In this document: in pieces, positions 11,010-23,477 of the stretch
Numbering within the stretch: position 1 is the first letter of the stretch
Layout of the letters: each line of letters starts with the position of its first letter
Assembly (NCBI GenBank): GCA_033239005.1
Contig: BSQZ01000004.1
Coordinates: forward strand, 14,479,507 to 14,543,506
Direction: 5' to 3'
Source: Lamellibrachia satsuma
Lineage: Eukaryota; Annelida; Polychaeta; Sabellida; Siboglinidae
Length of the DNA: 64,000 nt
Program-made: the position numbers and the translations under genes
Notes under the pieces: model-generated
Seen by the model: only the letters and a program-made list of their open reading frames with translations
Told to the model about the DNA's origin: nothing
The model's database searches: none

Positions 11010-11348
11010 GTTATGTTTAATACATTTAATATAATATGAGCATTGCATGATGTACGTTCTGCTAGCCTGTAGGCTATACTTATTATGGCATATTACTAAA
11101 CCAATATTATATTATGTATGGATTGCAAGGTATGTATTATATATTAACTCCCATTTAAATTTAACAACCATAATGGCCTGATATACTAGTATGTAATAAT
11201 TCATGTAAGCGAAAAACACGGGGGACGGGGGCAGAGGACCGTCTTCTCCCAGGGTTGGGGCAAGACGGCTTTTTTCGGTACTCTTGCTATTTTTCAAATG
11301 CCACTCAGCTAGGTTGTTTATTTACTGAAAATAGTTTCCCAATGGGTA
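11010..11348. other. Unique spacer with an isolated minisatellite-like word
   Basis: AT-rich unique DNA. At 11217-11275 a G-rich patch repeats the word GGGGCAAGACGG of the neighbouring array and its inverse CCGTCTT, suggesting a stray or ancestral unit. No gene. Confidence 0.5.
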
Positions 11349-11393
11349 ACAAACACACGCACACACACACGCACACGCAAACGCGCGCGCGCG

Positions 11394-11459
<66 letters not shown>
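11349..11459. repeat. (CA)n microsatellite with GCGC interruption
   Basis: CACACA tract with an inner GCACACGCAAACGCGCGCGC segment at ~11369-11393, then pure (CA)n to 11457. Confidence 0.97.
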
Positions 11460-11545
11460 CTGTCCATAATATGAACACATTAAAGACATGCTAAAGTAGT
11501 TTAGTGGTGTACAATTAGAATGTTTTCCTTAAGGGAGCAGCGTTG

Positions 11546-11686
11546 TCCCAGGTTACCCTATCAAGCCGCGCTGCCCCAGGTTACCCTATCAAGCCGCGCT
11601 GCCCCAGGTTACCCTATCAAACCGCGCTGCCCCAGGTTACCCTATGAAGCCGCGCTACCCCAGGTTACCCTATCAAGCCGCGGTGC
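11546..11686. repeat. 28-bp tandem repeat, 5 copies
   Basis: Unit CCAGGTTACCCTATCAAGCC followed by GCGCTGCC. Five copies differ by single bases (CAAACCG, GAAGCCG, GCTACC). Confidence 0.93.
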
Positions 11687-12219
11687 TACTGTCGATTTTG
11701 CCCACATAAAGGTTATGTTGTTTGTTTCTCTAGAAACTATAGTCAGATGTGCGTTAAACTGTTGTTTTATTGCCCACGCCACAGATCAGTTGTCGAGACA
11801 CCTGCGTAACTTATCAATGTTGTTTTCTACAAAAACGTCAGAAAGTTGGCACACCGTGATGTTTTCGATCGTCCGCTGATGCAAGTTGTTGTTCCGTTCT
11901 TGTGTAGCAGTGAACGTCTGTTAGCTACAGCGCTTAACATAATCGCGAACAACGGAATCAGCGGTTTAGTTGAATCAAATATATTGCCTGGCACAGAATC
12001 ATTCCTTATACCCGCTGTATTAAAAAAAGCCGCTTAAGTGAACCTAACGGAATAGAATCAAATTGCTCTAGTCCGAAGTGATTCTATTAAACTTCACAAA
12101 TAAGAAGCTGGTGTTTCCTAAAAAAATCCGTACAATTTACTATCTTGCATGACAATAATATATTATAGTTTTTGTATAAAATTAAAAGCCAAATGTCATT
12201 CCTAGTTGGTATGTATAAG
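11687..12219. other. Intergenic, no gene recognised
   Basis: Short open frames (11520-11879, 11846-12037) show no domain and overlap the 28-bp repeat. No support for a gene. Confidence 0.5.
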
Positions 12220-12316
12220 TCATGAATGAATGAATGAATGGGAGGGTGGGTGGATGGGTGAAGTATTGAATTAATGAATGGATGGGACGATGAATAAATA
12301 AATGAATGAAAGAATT
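12220..12316. repeat. Degenerate tetranucleotide (GAAT/GGAT)n tract
   Basis: ATGAATGAATGAATGAATGGG, then GGTGGGTGGATGGGTG and TGAATAAATAAATGAATGAA. This is an interrupted simple repeat. Confidence 0.85.
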
Positions 12317-13355
12317 AATTAATTATGTATAATCATTTACCTACATATACTAAAACAGACGCGTGTTGGCGTGCAACAAACACAAATCACAGATAGTATA
12401 ACTAAAAATAAAGTCGGATGGAATTCGTCCAGCAATATGAATTTATCTTGTTTTCTGTGTATTTATCTTATTGCTTTGGCTCTCTTGCAGCCTGGGCAAA
12501 ATGTTATGTCTATTGTTTATGTATGTGGTTAGGCAACCGTGTAGTTTGATTCGTGATGATTCATACATTGTTTTCTTCCCTTGATTTGTCGATTGTGACG
12601 AGCCGGTTTCCCGTGAACAAGAAAAAGCACTTGTTTTATAGTTTACGTAAATGTGTGTTGCTTTCCTGTGAACAACTGGAACTGTGGTAAACAACGTTAT
12701 GCTCCTTCCCATTTCCCCACCCCACCCTGTTGTGCATGGGTCAAGCTTGTGATGGCCCGTCTTTACATGTCAGGTTACTGGTTTTTTCTTCATATTTCCA
12801 ATAGTTCGTGCACTGGGAGAAACTGTTTACTTTGTCTGATGTTGAACTTGTTTTACGGTGCACACTGACACAAAAAAACTCGACTTCATCGGCCTACGCC
12901 AGCGTTAGTCAGAATGAACTTGGTGGTGCATCAAAGTCGTATTGTACCCAAAGAGTTTACGTAGTTAACTGGGATGCTTTGATGTAGTCCAGGTGTTAAA
13001 ACCCTCGTACTATGAAAGTTGCTCTACTCCCCGGAGACATTCCCTTCGGATTACCTGGCACCGTGACACTGACCCTCCCACTTCCGTGTGGTTTCCTGGG
13101 CTGCTCACGGTGAAGGTTATCAAACGCGGTTGTGCGTCCGCTAATTAATGTGGGCAGTGATTTCGTCAAAACCATGAATCAGTTGGACTGGACTGTCTAC
13201 CTGGCGTAACGCAAGGCGCGGCGTCACTATATGTCTATGGGAACTACGGTGACTGGATTTGACAACACATTACGACGTCATCTTCCGCGGATACAGAAGG
13301 TTCGATGCTTGATGAGATACTCCCTAAACAGCTGATCACAACTAAGCTGGGAGGT
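12317..13355. other. Intergenic, no gene recognised
   Basis: No recognisable coding exon, RNA gene or tandem repeat. Short frames on both strands lack known motifs. Confidence 0.5.
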
Positions 13356-13858
13356 CAGTGGTGTATCTAGGACCTCGTAAAGGGCGATGATGCCAGGGGG
13401 GTCAACGATTGGTCACCCTTGAGTTTACTATGCTACTATGTAGCGGCGCAATGAAAAATCAGGAAAATTAAGCTAAAGGTGGCCATGGTTTGTACTTTTA
13501 CTCTACTTTTGTAATATTATGCCCATTGACGGCGGCGTATTTAGGGGGCATTGGGCCACTGACGGCGGCGTATTTAGGGGGCATTGTGCCGTGGCCCCTT
13601 TTTGGTTTACGTTTTTTCATGTAACATGTAACCTGTTGCGCCAAAAGAATGCTAAACTAATGATTGACCAAGTTTTGACCTCCCCCTTTGGCCTCCTCCT
13701 TTGGGCTCCCTCTTTGGGCTTCCACTTTGGGCTACTCCTTTGGCCTCCTTTTTGGGCTCCTCCTTTGACCTCCTCCTTTGGACTCCCTCTTTGGCACCCC
13801 CTCTGCCCCCGGCCTCCCCTTTGGCCTCCCCCTTTGCGAGATCCTAGGTACGCCACTG
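13356..13858. mobile_element. Candidate non-autonomous DNA transposon with ~28-bp terminal inverted repeats
   Basis: The left end (13356-13384) reads CAGTGGTGTATCTAGGACCT then CGTAAAGGG. The right end, on the opposite strand (13858-13831), reads CAGTGGCGTACCTAGGATCT then CGCAAAGG. The two match at all but four positions, three of them T/C changes. The start word CAGTGGCGTA..TAGG is common at ends of invertebrate DNA transposons. The interior carries a 33-bp direct duplication (GACGGCGGCGTATTTAGGGG, ~13525 and 13558) and a degenerate CT-rich array of CTCCTCCTTTGG-like words (13681-13838). No transposase and no clear target-site duplication were seen. Confidence 0.6.
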
Positions 13859-14312
13859 CCCAGTTACTAGCCCAGGGAGTGCCACGGATCCCGCCATCCG
13901 CATCCTCCCGCATCGCTCACCCCGGTGTACTCACTGACTCGGTTGGCAAACGTTCAGAAACGAACCACTATCGCGCAACTGAGATGCCAGATTCCCGCCT
14001 AGAATCCGGGATGAAATCCGCTTACGCATTGCGCACGCCGAGAGGTTGATGTTGCTGTTGTTGATTGCTGCGAGCTGCGCAGTATGTTTACTCCCTCACT
14101 TTGCTACGTTATTCCACACTACGTTATTCCACACATGGTGGCAGTCATTCAGTCCTTTAGGCGTCCACATTGATGCTTTGATACAGAGTACTGTTTTCAC
14201 ACATTACTCTCGTCCAAGACCTGTTGATCCAATTGTGTCTAGAGTCGATTTTCCAACGTATCACGCAAACTAGTATGTGTTTTTTTTTTAGTCATCCTGG
14301 ATATCCAAACCC

Positions 14313-14836
14313 AAGGGAGGGTTAGTTGAGCCACCCAAGGCCCAAGGGAGGGTTAGTTGAGCAGCGGCTAATGAATGAAGACGAGTGTTCTTTACCCCAA
14401 AATACATCAAGGAATTAATTTTCCCGATCAAATTGGGACATCAGATAACTACAAGGCAACATATTAGCAGTGTGTTACACTGGTTGCGATTGGCCGATAA
14501 ATCTATGTTAATTAAGTGTGCTGACTTATTAATTAAGCGTGTAGACTTGTCAGAGATATGTTGTACCCATTGGGTAGACGTGCTGGTTAAGTTGTTATGG
14601 AATCTTAGTACAAGGCCCAACTTACGCTACACTGTGGCTCAACTTACCCCACACCAATTGTTAGTTGAGCCACCTTACCAACCCTATTTCAATCAACTAC
14701 ATATAATTATCTACGCATACTATGTATATTATCTTGGTAGTTTATGCGAGTAAAAACAATTTTGACATGGGAATGTGATTGTGTCCTAGATATAAAAAAA
14801 AATTAAAAATGGCTCAACTAACACTGCCTTCCCTTA
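14313..14836. mobile_element. Possible MITE bounded by GGTTAGTTGAGCCACC-like inverted repeats
   Basis: AAGGGAGGGTTAGTTGAGCC occurs at 14313-14334 and again at 14343-14362. On the opposite strand, TGGCTCAACTAACACTGCCT then TCCCTT ends near 14836. Internal copies lie at 14636 (TGGCTCAACTTACCCCA) and 14651 (GTTAGTTGAGCCACC). The inverted arrangement suggests a ~520-bp non-autonomous element, but the ends are not cleanly defined. Confidence 0.35.
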
Positions 14837-15180
14837 CACGTAATTCAATTTACCCTTTATTGTCACGTGCAAGTATAGCTAATAGCGTAATAACCCGCTT
14901 CTTTAACCGAGTCCGAATGAACGACATTATGTATTATCAATGCGGTATCCTGCCTCGAGCCTATAGAGTACGCACATTGTTCGGTTCTATTCAATGAACG
15001 TTGCGGTTCAGCGGCGCGTGACGCTTGGGTGAAGCGGCGCGTAACGTAACATGGTCGCTGTCAGACACTACACTTCCGGCAACGAGCGTATAGTTCGCGG
15101 ACGCCCGGCGGGTGTTGGTTGAGGCGGTGCGCGGTGCTTCAAAGAACCATACTTCGGCGGTCGACATGACGGCGTAGTAA

Positions 15181-15940
15181 ACTCAAAACACTACACGTCA
15201 TAAACACAGTAGTGTTGTCAGCGTATATTCCAAACACTATAGTTGCCACCTATAAAACACTCCGTTAGTAAGTCACAAATACCCAGGTCTCAACAACCGT
15301 ATGTTTACATACAATATTATATCTAATTCATTGACATTTTCAAGTTGTCTATTTATAAAATAACAATTGATGATACTAATTAAAATTCAGTTAGGATTAT
15401 ATTTTATATAATCTTTGCTGATCTATCCTATTGCATTTTTTGCACACTGATCTGCTCCATTTATATATTTTAAATACTCTTTGCTGAACCATCCTATTGT
15501 ATTTTATGTACATTTATCTGCTCCATTTATAAAATATATTATATAATCTTTGCTGAACCATCCTATTGTATTTTATGTACATTTATCTGCTCCATTTATA
15601 AAATATATTATATAATCTTTGCTGAACCATCCTATTGTATTTTATGTACATTTATCTGCTCCATTTATAAAATATATTATATAATCTTTGCTGAACCATC
15701 CTATTGTATTTTGTGTACATTCATCTGCTCTATTTATATATTTTATATAATTTGAACCATCCTATTGTATTTATGTACATTGATTTGCCTTATTTAAATT
15801 GAGGAGATTTGTGTAATGAGGTGTGAATCTTTGATGTCAATTTGTTTCTACACTATAGTGTTTTGCTACACTAAAGTGTTTTGAACGTCCGTTGAAAACA
15901 CTGAAGTGGTGTTTTTAACGGGGATAGTGTTCCGAACATC
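15181..15940. mobile_element. Candidate MITE with subterminal GTTCAAAACACTA inverted repeats
   Basis: The left flank (15181-15270) carries CAAAACACTA, AAACACAGTAGTGTT, CAAACACTATAG and AAAACACTCCG. The right flank (15848-15940) carries the inverse words CACTATAGTGTTTTG, CACTAAAGTGTTTTGAACG, a palindrome around GAAGTGGTGTTTTTAAC, and GATAGTGTTCCGAAC. The interior is AT-rich and contains the 69-bp tandem array. A second copy of this motif family is at 18759-19150. No protein is encoded. Confidence 0.5.
15408..15795. repeat. 69-bp tandem repeat, ~5 copies
   Basis: The word AATCTTTGCTGAACCATCCT recurs at 15545, 15614 and 15683 (exact 69-bp spacing), with more diverged copies to the left (15410, 15475) and right (~15750). 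Each unit also contains ATTTATCTGCTCCATTTATA. It sits inside the candidate MITE. Confidence 0.92.
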
Positions 15941-16224
15941 CTACGTCACTAGGGCTGTCAGTCTGGGCAATGACTGGCTGGAATGGGGACCAGGTGTAAG
16001 CTATGCGATTGTAAGCCAGCGTCAGTAGTTGCGCTATCTACCTACGTACAAACGGCTGACGAAAGAGAGAGGGAACATCTTCCATCAATTAATAACATAT
16101 GTTTTCGGGGTTTTGCTTATCGGGTGTTTTATATATTCTGGTTAAGTCTGGTTTCACGTATTTTGCTCAAATTTGGCATGGATGTGTAAGCTCACATTGA
16201 CTAATATTAATATTGTTTTCATCT

Positions 16225-16363
16225 TCTGGTGGTCATGGTGTTGAGAGTAGGTTAATGCCTGGCTGGGAGATGGTGACCTGCGAATTAACAGCCTACATGG
16301 CCCGAGTCAGGTGATGTATCTTGTAGAGCGTAGCGTTATTCCCTGGTAACCATGACCACCAGA
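16225..16363. mobile_element. Small element with perfect 14-bp inverted repeats
   Basis: TCTGGTGGTCATGG (16225-16238) and its exact reverse complement CCATGACCACCAGA (16350-16363) bound a 139-bp unit. A long (TA)n tract begins about 30 bp downstream. It may be a mini-MITE or foldback element. No ORF. Confidence 0.45.
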
Positions 16364-16387
16364 TATATAGATAAATAATTTGTTTTA

Positions 16388-17340
<953 letters not shown>

Positions 17341-17475
17341 ACAATGTTCTTCATCCTTTCCTTCCAACAGGATGACAAAGATTATACAATGTTCTTCATC
17401 CTTTCCTTCCAACAGGATGACAAAGATTATACAATGTTCTTCATCCTTTCCTTCCAACAGGATGACAAAGATTCT
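17341..17475 (+). repeat. 45-bp tandem repeat, 3 exact copies
   Basis: Unit starts ACAATGTTCTTCATCCTTTC, continues CTTCCAACAGGATGACAAAG and ends ATTAT. Copies start at 17341, 17386 and 17431. Each contains a polypyrimidine run followed by CAACAG|GAT, which looks like a splice acceptor. 45 is a multiple of 3, so the frame 17254-17490 gives three copies of TMFFILSFQQDDKDY. There is no evidence of expression. Confidence 0.92.
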
Positions 17476-18758
17476 TTTCTTTATGCCTAGAAATACGTGT
17501 TTTGTGGATTATTTTTCTTGAAGTAGGCTTACACGTGCATACCAAGTACACAATGATCTAGTTTTAATGATATTCCATGCTGGGTAGACATTATAATATG
17601 AGTAAATATAGCTGTACGTGTTTATCGTACAAGTACTAGACAAATACCAATGTGCAAGCGTATAGTCGTAGCATATTCTTCACTTCGGAATTCTTGAACT
17701 TGTTCATGAATAATGTACATTGACTTTGCTAGAGGCGGGCACTCAGGCGGCACTATACATGCTGGTGATTTGTCTTTATTGGGGTCGATTAGTAACCATA
17801 GATAATGGCAAATTAATGCAAAGGTTAAACACTGTTATCCTACTTTGATATGATGTCAATAAGGGTATTATAACATCATAGGCCCCTATGTATGTTTCGG
17901 AAAGTAAAATGTGGTTTTAAACAATACGTGAACGATGTACTAACGCAACCACTGACCATTGACCATTTTCTGAATGGGGTGTTTCGTTTTTCCACATTTG
18001 TGGTCTGTGGTCAGCGAAGGGGGAGGGGGGCTAATTGTATTGCGTTGCTCGAGCATAAAAAGAACATGCCGACCCTGAGGCCGGAATCAACGAACATTGC
18101 CCTATTCCGTGCATCTCTGGCAGCCAAGCGGCCTGCCGAGACGGCGTCAAACCCGACCAGAGGCGTCGATGTTTACTGATCTCTATCGGACGCTAGGCCC
18201 TGTCGGCTCTGGCGATAACCAGATAGGTGGACAACGTGTAAACACACGGTGCTCGTCCATGGTCCGCTCTCCGTCCCCGGTGGTCCGTAGTCCAAATGGT
18301 CCGCTCCCCGTTCACATTTCATTTATTGTCTGCAACGTGTTTTCTGTTGGTCAGATGGTCGGTAGTTCGTGGTCAGTTTGCGGTGATGGCCAGTCCGGAC
18401 CAGAACATCCGGTGTATCTGTCTTATTGTTGCAAAGCATAACGCACGCACGCACGCACGCACGAACGCACGCACGCACTCTTGTAGACGGTTTGCACCGT
18501 CGAAATTATGCGTGCATATAAGCCAATTTACGCTTAACCTTTCACTCTTGGCGTACAATAAAATTCCCATACACGTGTGTAACCATGCATCATAACCCAT
18601 GTCAGCTGTCTGCCGTAGACGGAGGTATGCGCGTGCTGTTAGTCGGGCTACATGCGCCGGGGGGGGGGGGGGGGGGTCGGCGTGTAGATCGTGACTTCGG
18701 CGTTAGCCTCTACAGACCGGCGGCCGAAGATCGCGCACACGTTCCTGAGCAGGACGGT
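17476..18758. other. Intergenic with small simple repeats, no gene recognised
   Basis: Contains a (GCAC)n tract at 18442-18480 and an 18-base G run near 18659-18676. At 18240-18400 there are several TGGTC(C/A)G words. GC content rises from 18000 on. Short frames show no domains. Confidence 0.5.
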
Positions 18759-19150
18759 CAAAACACAACTCCGTTCAAAACACTAACCCCGTTCAAAACA
18801 CTACGGCAGTGTTATCAATATACGTTCAAAACACTACGGTCAAGACGCTTACTCATAATAATATCATATCACTTCAACGCAGACAATTTATTTGATATTG
18901 CTTCAAGCCAAATATTGATATTTAGTATATTATATATTATAATTAACATATATTATTGTTGGAACCCTAAGTATTCATTGGCTATCATAAATGGTAAACA
19001 GTGCATATAACTACGTTAACTTGGCCACTGTATTGTTCTGAACTTATGTTAAAAACTCTGTAGTTGTTTCGAACACATAATTATGTGTACGTTGAAAACA
19101 CTACCGGTAGTGTTTTGAACGTTGAAAACACAATCGTTGTGTTTTGAACT
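18759..19150. mobile_element. Second copy of the GTTCAAAACACTA inverted-repeat family
   Basis: The left flank (18759-18843) has four copies of (G/T)TCAAAACAC(T/A)A in direct order. The right flank (19090-19149) has two adjacent palindromes, GTTGAAAACACTACCGGT with its inverse and GTTGAAAACACAATCG with its inverse. The interior is AT-rich. Motifs match those at 15181-15940, so both are probably non-autonomous elements of one family. Confidence 0.5.
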
Positions 19151-19775
19151 TATTATATTGGGCAACTTCTCGCGAGCCGCTCACAGTGTGGCCGCCATCA
19201 CGCGACGTCAGACCCAGAGCATAAATAAGATGGCCACCGACGGAAGCTACTTCGAGCGAGAAAAACGATGTGTACGTCCTTATACCAGTGTACTTATACC
19301 AGACTACATGCAGGGGCTTCCACTTAACAGAATCACTTTGGGCCAGAACAATTTGATTCTATAAAGTGACTTTTTCACTCTAAGCGTCGCATTTTATACA
19401 GCGGAAATACGGAATGATTCCGTTTTAGTCAATATGTTTGAATCTACTATGCTGCTGATTCTCTTATCCGTTATTCTATTAAGCGGAGTCCCCTGTATAA
19501 CCGAGTTGTGTACAACTGATAGCCGGGCGCTCAAATTCCACTTGTCATTCTGATGAAGTGGATTGCCGGAACTGGTGTCTTGATAGCGACCTTCTGTACT
19601 TCGGTGGAGGGAGACTTGTTTAATTTGGCTTAATTATTGGATAATCATCTTTCGAAGTCCCCCCCGCCCCATCACTCGCGGGTATAGAGAGTACGTACTC
19701 ATATCCATTGAGTGTAAGTACGCAAGTAGTCGCAACAGATTTGCATAGAATACTAGGTTAGGCAGCACTAGCAGG
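19151..19775. other. Intergenic, no gene recognised
   Basis: No domain-bearing ORF, RNA gene or clear repeat detected. Confidence 0.5.
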
Positions 19776-20240
<465 letters not shown>

Positions 20241-20325
20241 ACTAACAATTACAATGTAGTCATGTGGGAGGGAGAGACGGAGTGGGAGTGAGACGGAGGA
20301 ATGGAAGGAGGGAAGGACGGAGGGA

Positions 20326-20327
20326 GG

Positions 20328-20395
<68 letters not shown>

Positions 20396-20447
20396 CACGC
20401 AGGCACGCAGACACGCAGGCACGCAGGCACGCCGGCAGACAGACAGG
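20326..20447. repeat. (GGCA)n microsatellite
   Basis: GGCAGGCA repeats to ~20398, then degenerate CACGCAGG/ACACGCAGG words to ~20447. Confidence 0.96.
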
Positions 20448-20880
20448 GACAAGGACCGACAGAGACACAGAGATGCTCGGAAAGAATGACGACAGACGGT
20501 CCAATCAGTGAACTACAGTTATGTGTGTGTTTGTGCGTGTGTGTCGGTATGCGTCGGTGTGCACATGTATGTGATGTTTGGTTAACTGTGCACTCGTGCA
20601 AACGTTTGGAGAGATAAACAAATGCTTTCAATAGCCATTCACAAACGAGAACAAACGTAAACAGAGGCTCTCCACTATCGCTCGGGAAAGTCTTTCGCAA
20701 GTCAAAAAAACCTACTGGTTCCGAGTGAGTAACAACGTATCGCAATTGCCAACTTCGTCACAGGTTTAATTACTCCCACGTCTAAAAGAATTCTGTACTG
20801 GACTTAATTGAACCTGTCGCTCATTTGGGGGCCGATTGACGCAAACGCAGAGAGGCAATGATTTGTGGTTCGGCGACGTG
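20448..20880. other. Upstream flank of the protease gene, no gene recognised
   Basis: Includes a short GT-rich patch (20521-20580) and unique sequence. No ORF with a known domain. Confidence 0.45.
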
Positions 20881-20890
20881 TTGACAGCCG

Positions 20891-21110
20891 TAACGATTGG
20901 TCGAGCGACCGAATGGGCGTGGTCACCGCGCGTGCGTGGGCTGCGATTGGTTTAAAATGTGATGGGCGTGTCCGCGGTGCGGCAGGTGGGGACTATAGTA
21001 GCCGGCGCGCGTGGAGACGTTTTCTGACGGCGTTCCCGGGAAGCAACGGCGGGCGGTGTGAACAGGAAGGAATATAAGCGAGTGTGCTTGCGTGTCGTGT
21101 AGGAACGGCC
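20891..21110 (+). promoter_or_regulatory. Candidate promoter of the ADAMTS-like gene
   Basis: GC- and CpG-rich stretch directly upstream of the signal-peptide exon. Two inverted CCAAT boxes (CGATTGGT, ATTGG at 20896 and 20946) are each followed within 20-30 bp by a GC/KLF-type box (GGGCGTGG at 20915, GGGCGTGTCC at 20964). A TATA-like AATATAAG lies at 21071-21078, 80-90 bp before the ATG, so initiation near 21100-21110 is expected. The motifs are visible; promoter function is inference. Confidence 0.5.
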
Positions 21111-21159
21111 GGACAGTGCAGCGGATGCCTGACTGTTGGCCGAGAGTGTGTAGCTGACC

Positions 21160-21280
21160 ATGCGGTCTGTGTTGTGGTCAATCGTCGTGTTGCTGGGCAG
21201 TTGCATGCTACAGCCGGCATTGCTAACGACGCACGCCGGCAATAGACGTCGACGGCAGCACGAGAGAGCGACACATGAAG
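21160..21280 (+). CDS. ADAMTS-like metalloprotease, exon 1 (signal peptide)
   Basis: ATG at 21160 opens MRSVLWSIVVLLGSCMLQPA and continues LLTTHAG, a typical secretory signal peptide with a hydrophobic core at residues 3-22. A basic run NRRRRQHER follows. The exon ends at a donor AAG|GTGGGT at 21281, leaving one base (phase 1). That base joins the AT at the start of exon 2 to give Asp and keeps the frame open, which is the reason for accepting this exon and this start. The gene is on the + strand behind a CpG-rich promoter-like region. The protein is predicted to be secreted. The match to exon 2 is by splice phase and function, not by direct homology of this exon. Confidence 0.7.
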
Positions 21281-22814
21281 GTGGGTTCAGCTCAGCTTCG
21301 CACTTCATTTCAGACAACCCATCCTCAAAACTCCCTCTGCATGCCGCACAGAACGAACTCCGTTCCACCTTCCCTCTGTTTCCCGCACCCTCGTAACCCC
21401 TTTTTTGTATAATCGGTGTACGGCATCTGAACTCGCCCCATTAAGCAAGATAAGACAAATTGAAGTAGACCCAGTCTTTGGATGTCGCTATCAATGGTCC
21501 ACGTGTATTCGCGTTCCCCGTCTTAAGGTCGCCGGTCTCCGCGATGCCGTCTCCTGACGTTCACCCGACGCCGGTTCGCCGTCTTGCCGGTGGCGCCGGG
21601 ACTAGACGGGAAACCGGGAATGGCTGGCGTCTGCAGGCGACGTTCGCCCCCGAAATAGCGCCGGTTATCTCACAGCGCCGTTGGGGTAACATCAGTCGCC
21701 GATCGTGCCGGGCTCTATACCGTTAACGCGCACTCGGCCGATCCCGAGATCGTTTTCACGCTTGACTGATCATCCGGAACCCACAAAAGTTACGCCGTAT
21801 CAGCTCCTACTTACGTGAGCGCGAACGCGGACGGAAGGATGCTGTTGCCATGGAAGCAGACACTCGCGCTGTAGGTTGACTACTCGACTTCAGCAACCTG
21901 TGGGACGTCTGCTGCTTCAAACGGTTGCTGCGCCAATATCTCAAACACCTGTACTAAATCTTTCATAATCAGCTGCCAATGCTGGAATATAATAACACAA
22001 AGCACCATCTTAGACATGCATGTCTTTATTCGATGTAACTTTGCCCTTTGCATTGTGCGTACACATTCCTCTTTTTTATATTCATATATTATACAAATGG
22101 AAATACTGTATTTCCAGAACCTGGTACCGCCATATATACACCTACCTCCCCCTCCCCCTTATCCCCCTCCTACACCATCCCTCCCCCATCTCTCTCCGTC
22201 CCTCCTCCCTCCTCCACCTTCTCCTTCCTCTCGCTATCTCTTGATCCTCTTTTCTTTCTACGATATTACTCAGCCTTCCGTGCTGTGTGTACCACCTTTC
22301 CTCTACCACCGTACCCCAAATGATTCTAGCCGCTCCAGAGAAACCATGGAACACCCGTTGCTAGGTAGACCCAAGGCCGTTCGTGTGGATGTTGTATACA
22401 TCATTTAAAGATAAAAGTACACGGGTATCGTAAATCATACCCAGATACGGCGGTCAACTAGAACTAGTTTCCCGCTATCGCTGGCTTAACGCTCTGCCGC
22501 AGCTGAGCGGTCTTATTCCAGTAGCCATCCGTCATATGGTTAGTTAGTGACCATGGTCAGCTGTTTGGAAGTGTTCGGACATTGTGACCTATGATAAGAA
22601 CTACTCACCGTGCTTACGGAAACATAAGAACGTCAAGCACAACCAAGACCTCCCAGCGTGGACTATGGAGCGACCTCAACCCGCAGCGCCTCACTTCGGC
22701 CTTTCTGTACCGAAGTAGCCTTCCCCATTGAAACAAACATCACCGAGAAAGAAAGGTGGAAACGAGAGTAACAGACACCAGAATCTTGTCCCGGGTCCGA
22801 CAAACGAACCTCTC

Positions 22815-22973
22815 GGCTCTGACCTTCCTCGACGCCAGTGGACCACCACCACCAAAACTCGGCATTGACGATGCGGACATCTGATGCACAAACGGCGCGT
22901 CAAAGATACAGCAAGAGGCGAATGCAGCCACGGCCAACAAATCGTTGACCACATCGTCAACCACTGCAGTTGA
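22815..22973 (+). pseudogene. LINE reverse-transcriptase C-terminal fragment
   Basis: One frame reads GSDLPRRQWTT.., then RCGHLMHKRRVKDTARGECS, HGQQIVDHIVNHC and a stop. The order (DLPR..W..L.R.R, then CG...Q...HIV..C) matches the C-terminal Cys/His tail found after the RT domain of several non-LTR retrotransposon families. There is an in-frame TGA at about 22866 and no RT domain nearby, so this is a truncated, dead remnant inside intron 1. Family assignment is from recognised motifs only. Confidence 0.5.
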
Positions 22974-23276
22974 GTCGACCAACAACGTAGAGATACAACT
23001 GCGAAACTGCTGCTGTATCCATGCGAAAGAGGAAGAATGGGTGCTCATTTATCTCAGTCCGACTGATATCGAGTCAACCGCCAGAACTCAGCGAGACGTC
23101 CACTGCAACACAGAGGAACAAGCGGATGTCTGTACATGCTATCATCTAAACAGGCGGCCACGGTGCTACGGAAACGTCCAGTCGTAAAGTCGCATATACT
23201 GGCGGCTGTTTAGCATTCTTCCCGACATCCCGACATTACTATTGACGGTACTATGCACTGTGTTACGCAAGAGAGG

Positions 23277-23343
23277 GAGAGGGAGAGAGGCGGAGGGAGA
23301 GGGTGATGGGGGCAGTGGGGGGAGGGACGGAGGGTGAGCGGGA

Positions 23344-23388
<45 letters not shown>

Positions 23389-23477
23389 AGGGAGAGGGAG
23401 AGGGAGAGGGGGAGGGGAGGAGGAGGGGGAGGGGGAGACTAACAATTACAATGTAGTCATGTGGGAGGGAGAGACGG
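23277..23477. repeat. GA-rich tract plus 41-bp word shared with 20240-20280
   Basis: GGGAGA/(GA)n low-complexity sequence (23277-23436) is followed by GACTAACAATTACAATGTAG then TCATGTGGGAGGGAGAGACGG. The same 41 bases follow the GA tract at 20240-20280 exactly. The purine tract and flank together probably form one dispersed repeat. Confidence 0.9.

Noticed and set aside
10414..11048. Five long overlapping open frames (146-186 codons) on both strands
   Set aside because: All are generated by a stop-free 25-bp tandem repeat cycling through the frames; no start context, domain or non-repeat coding sequence.
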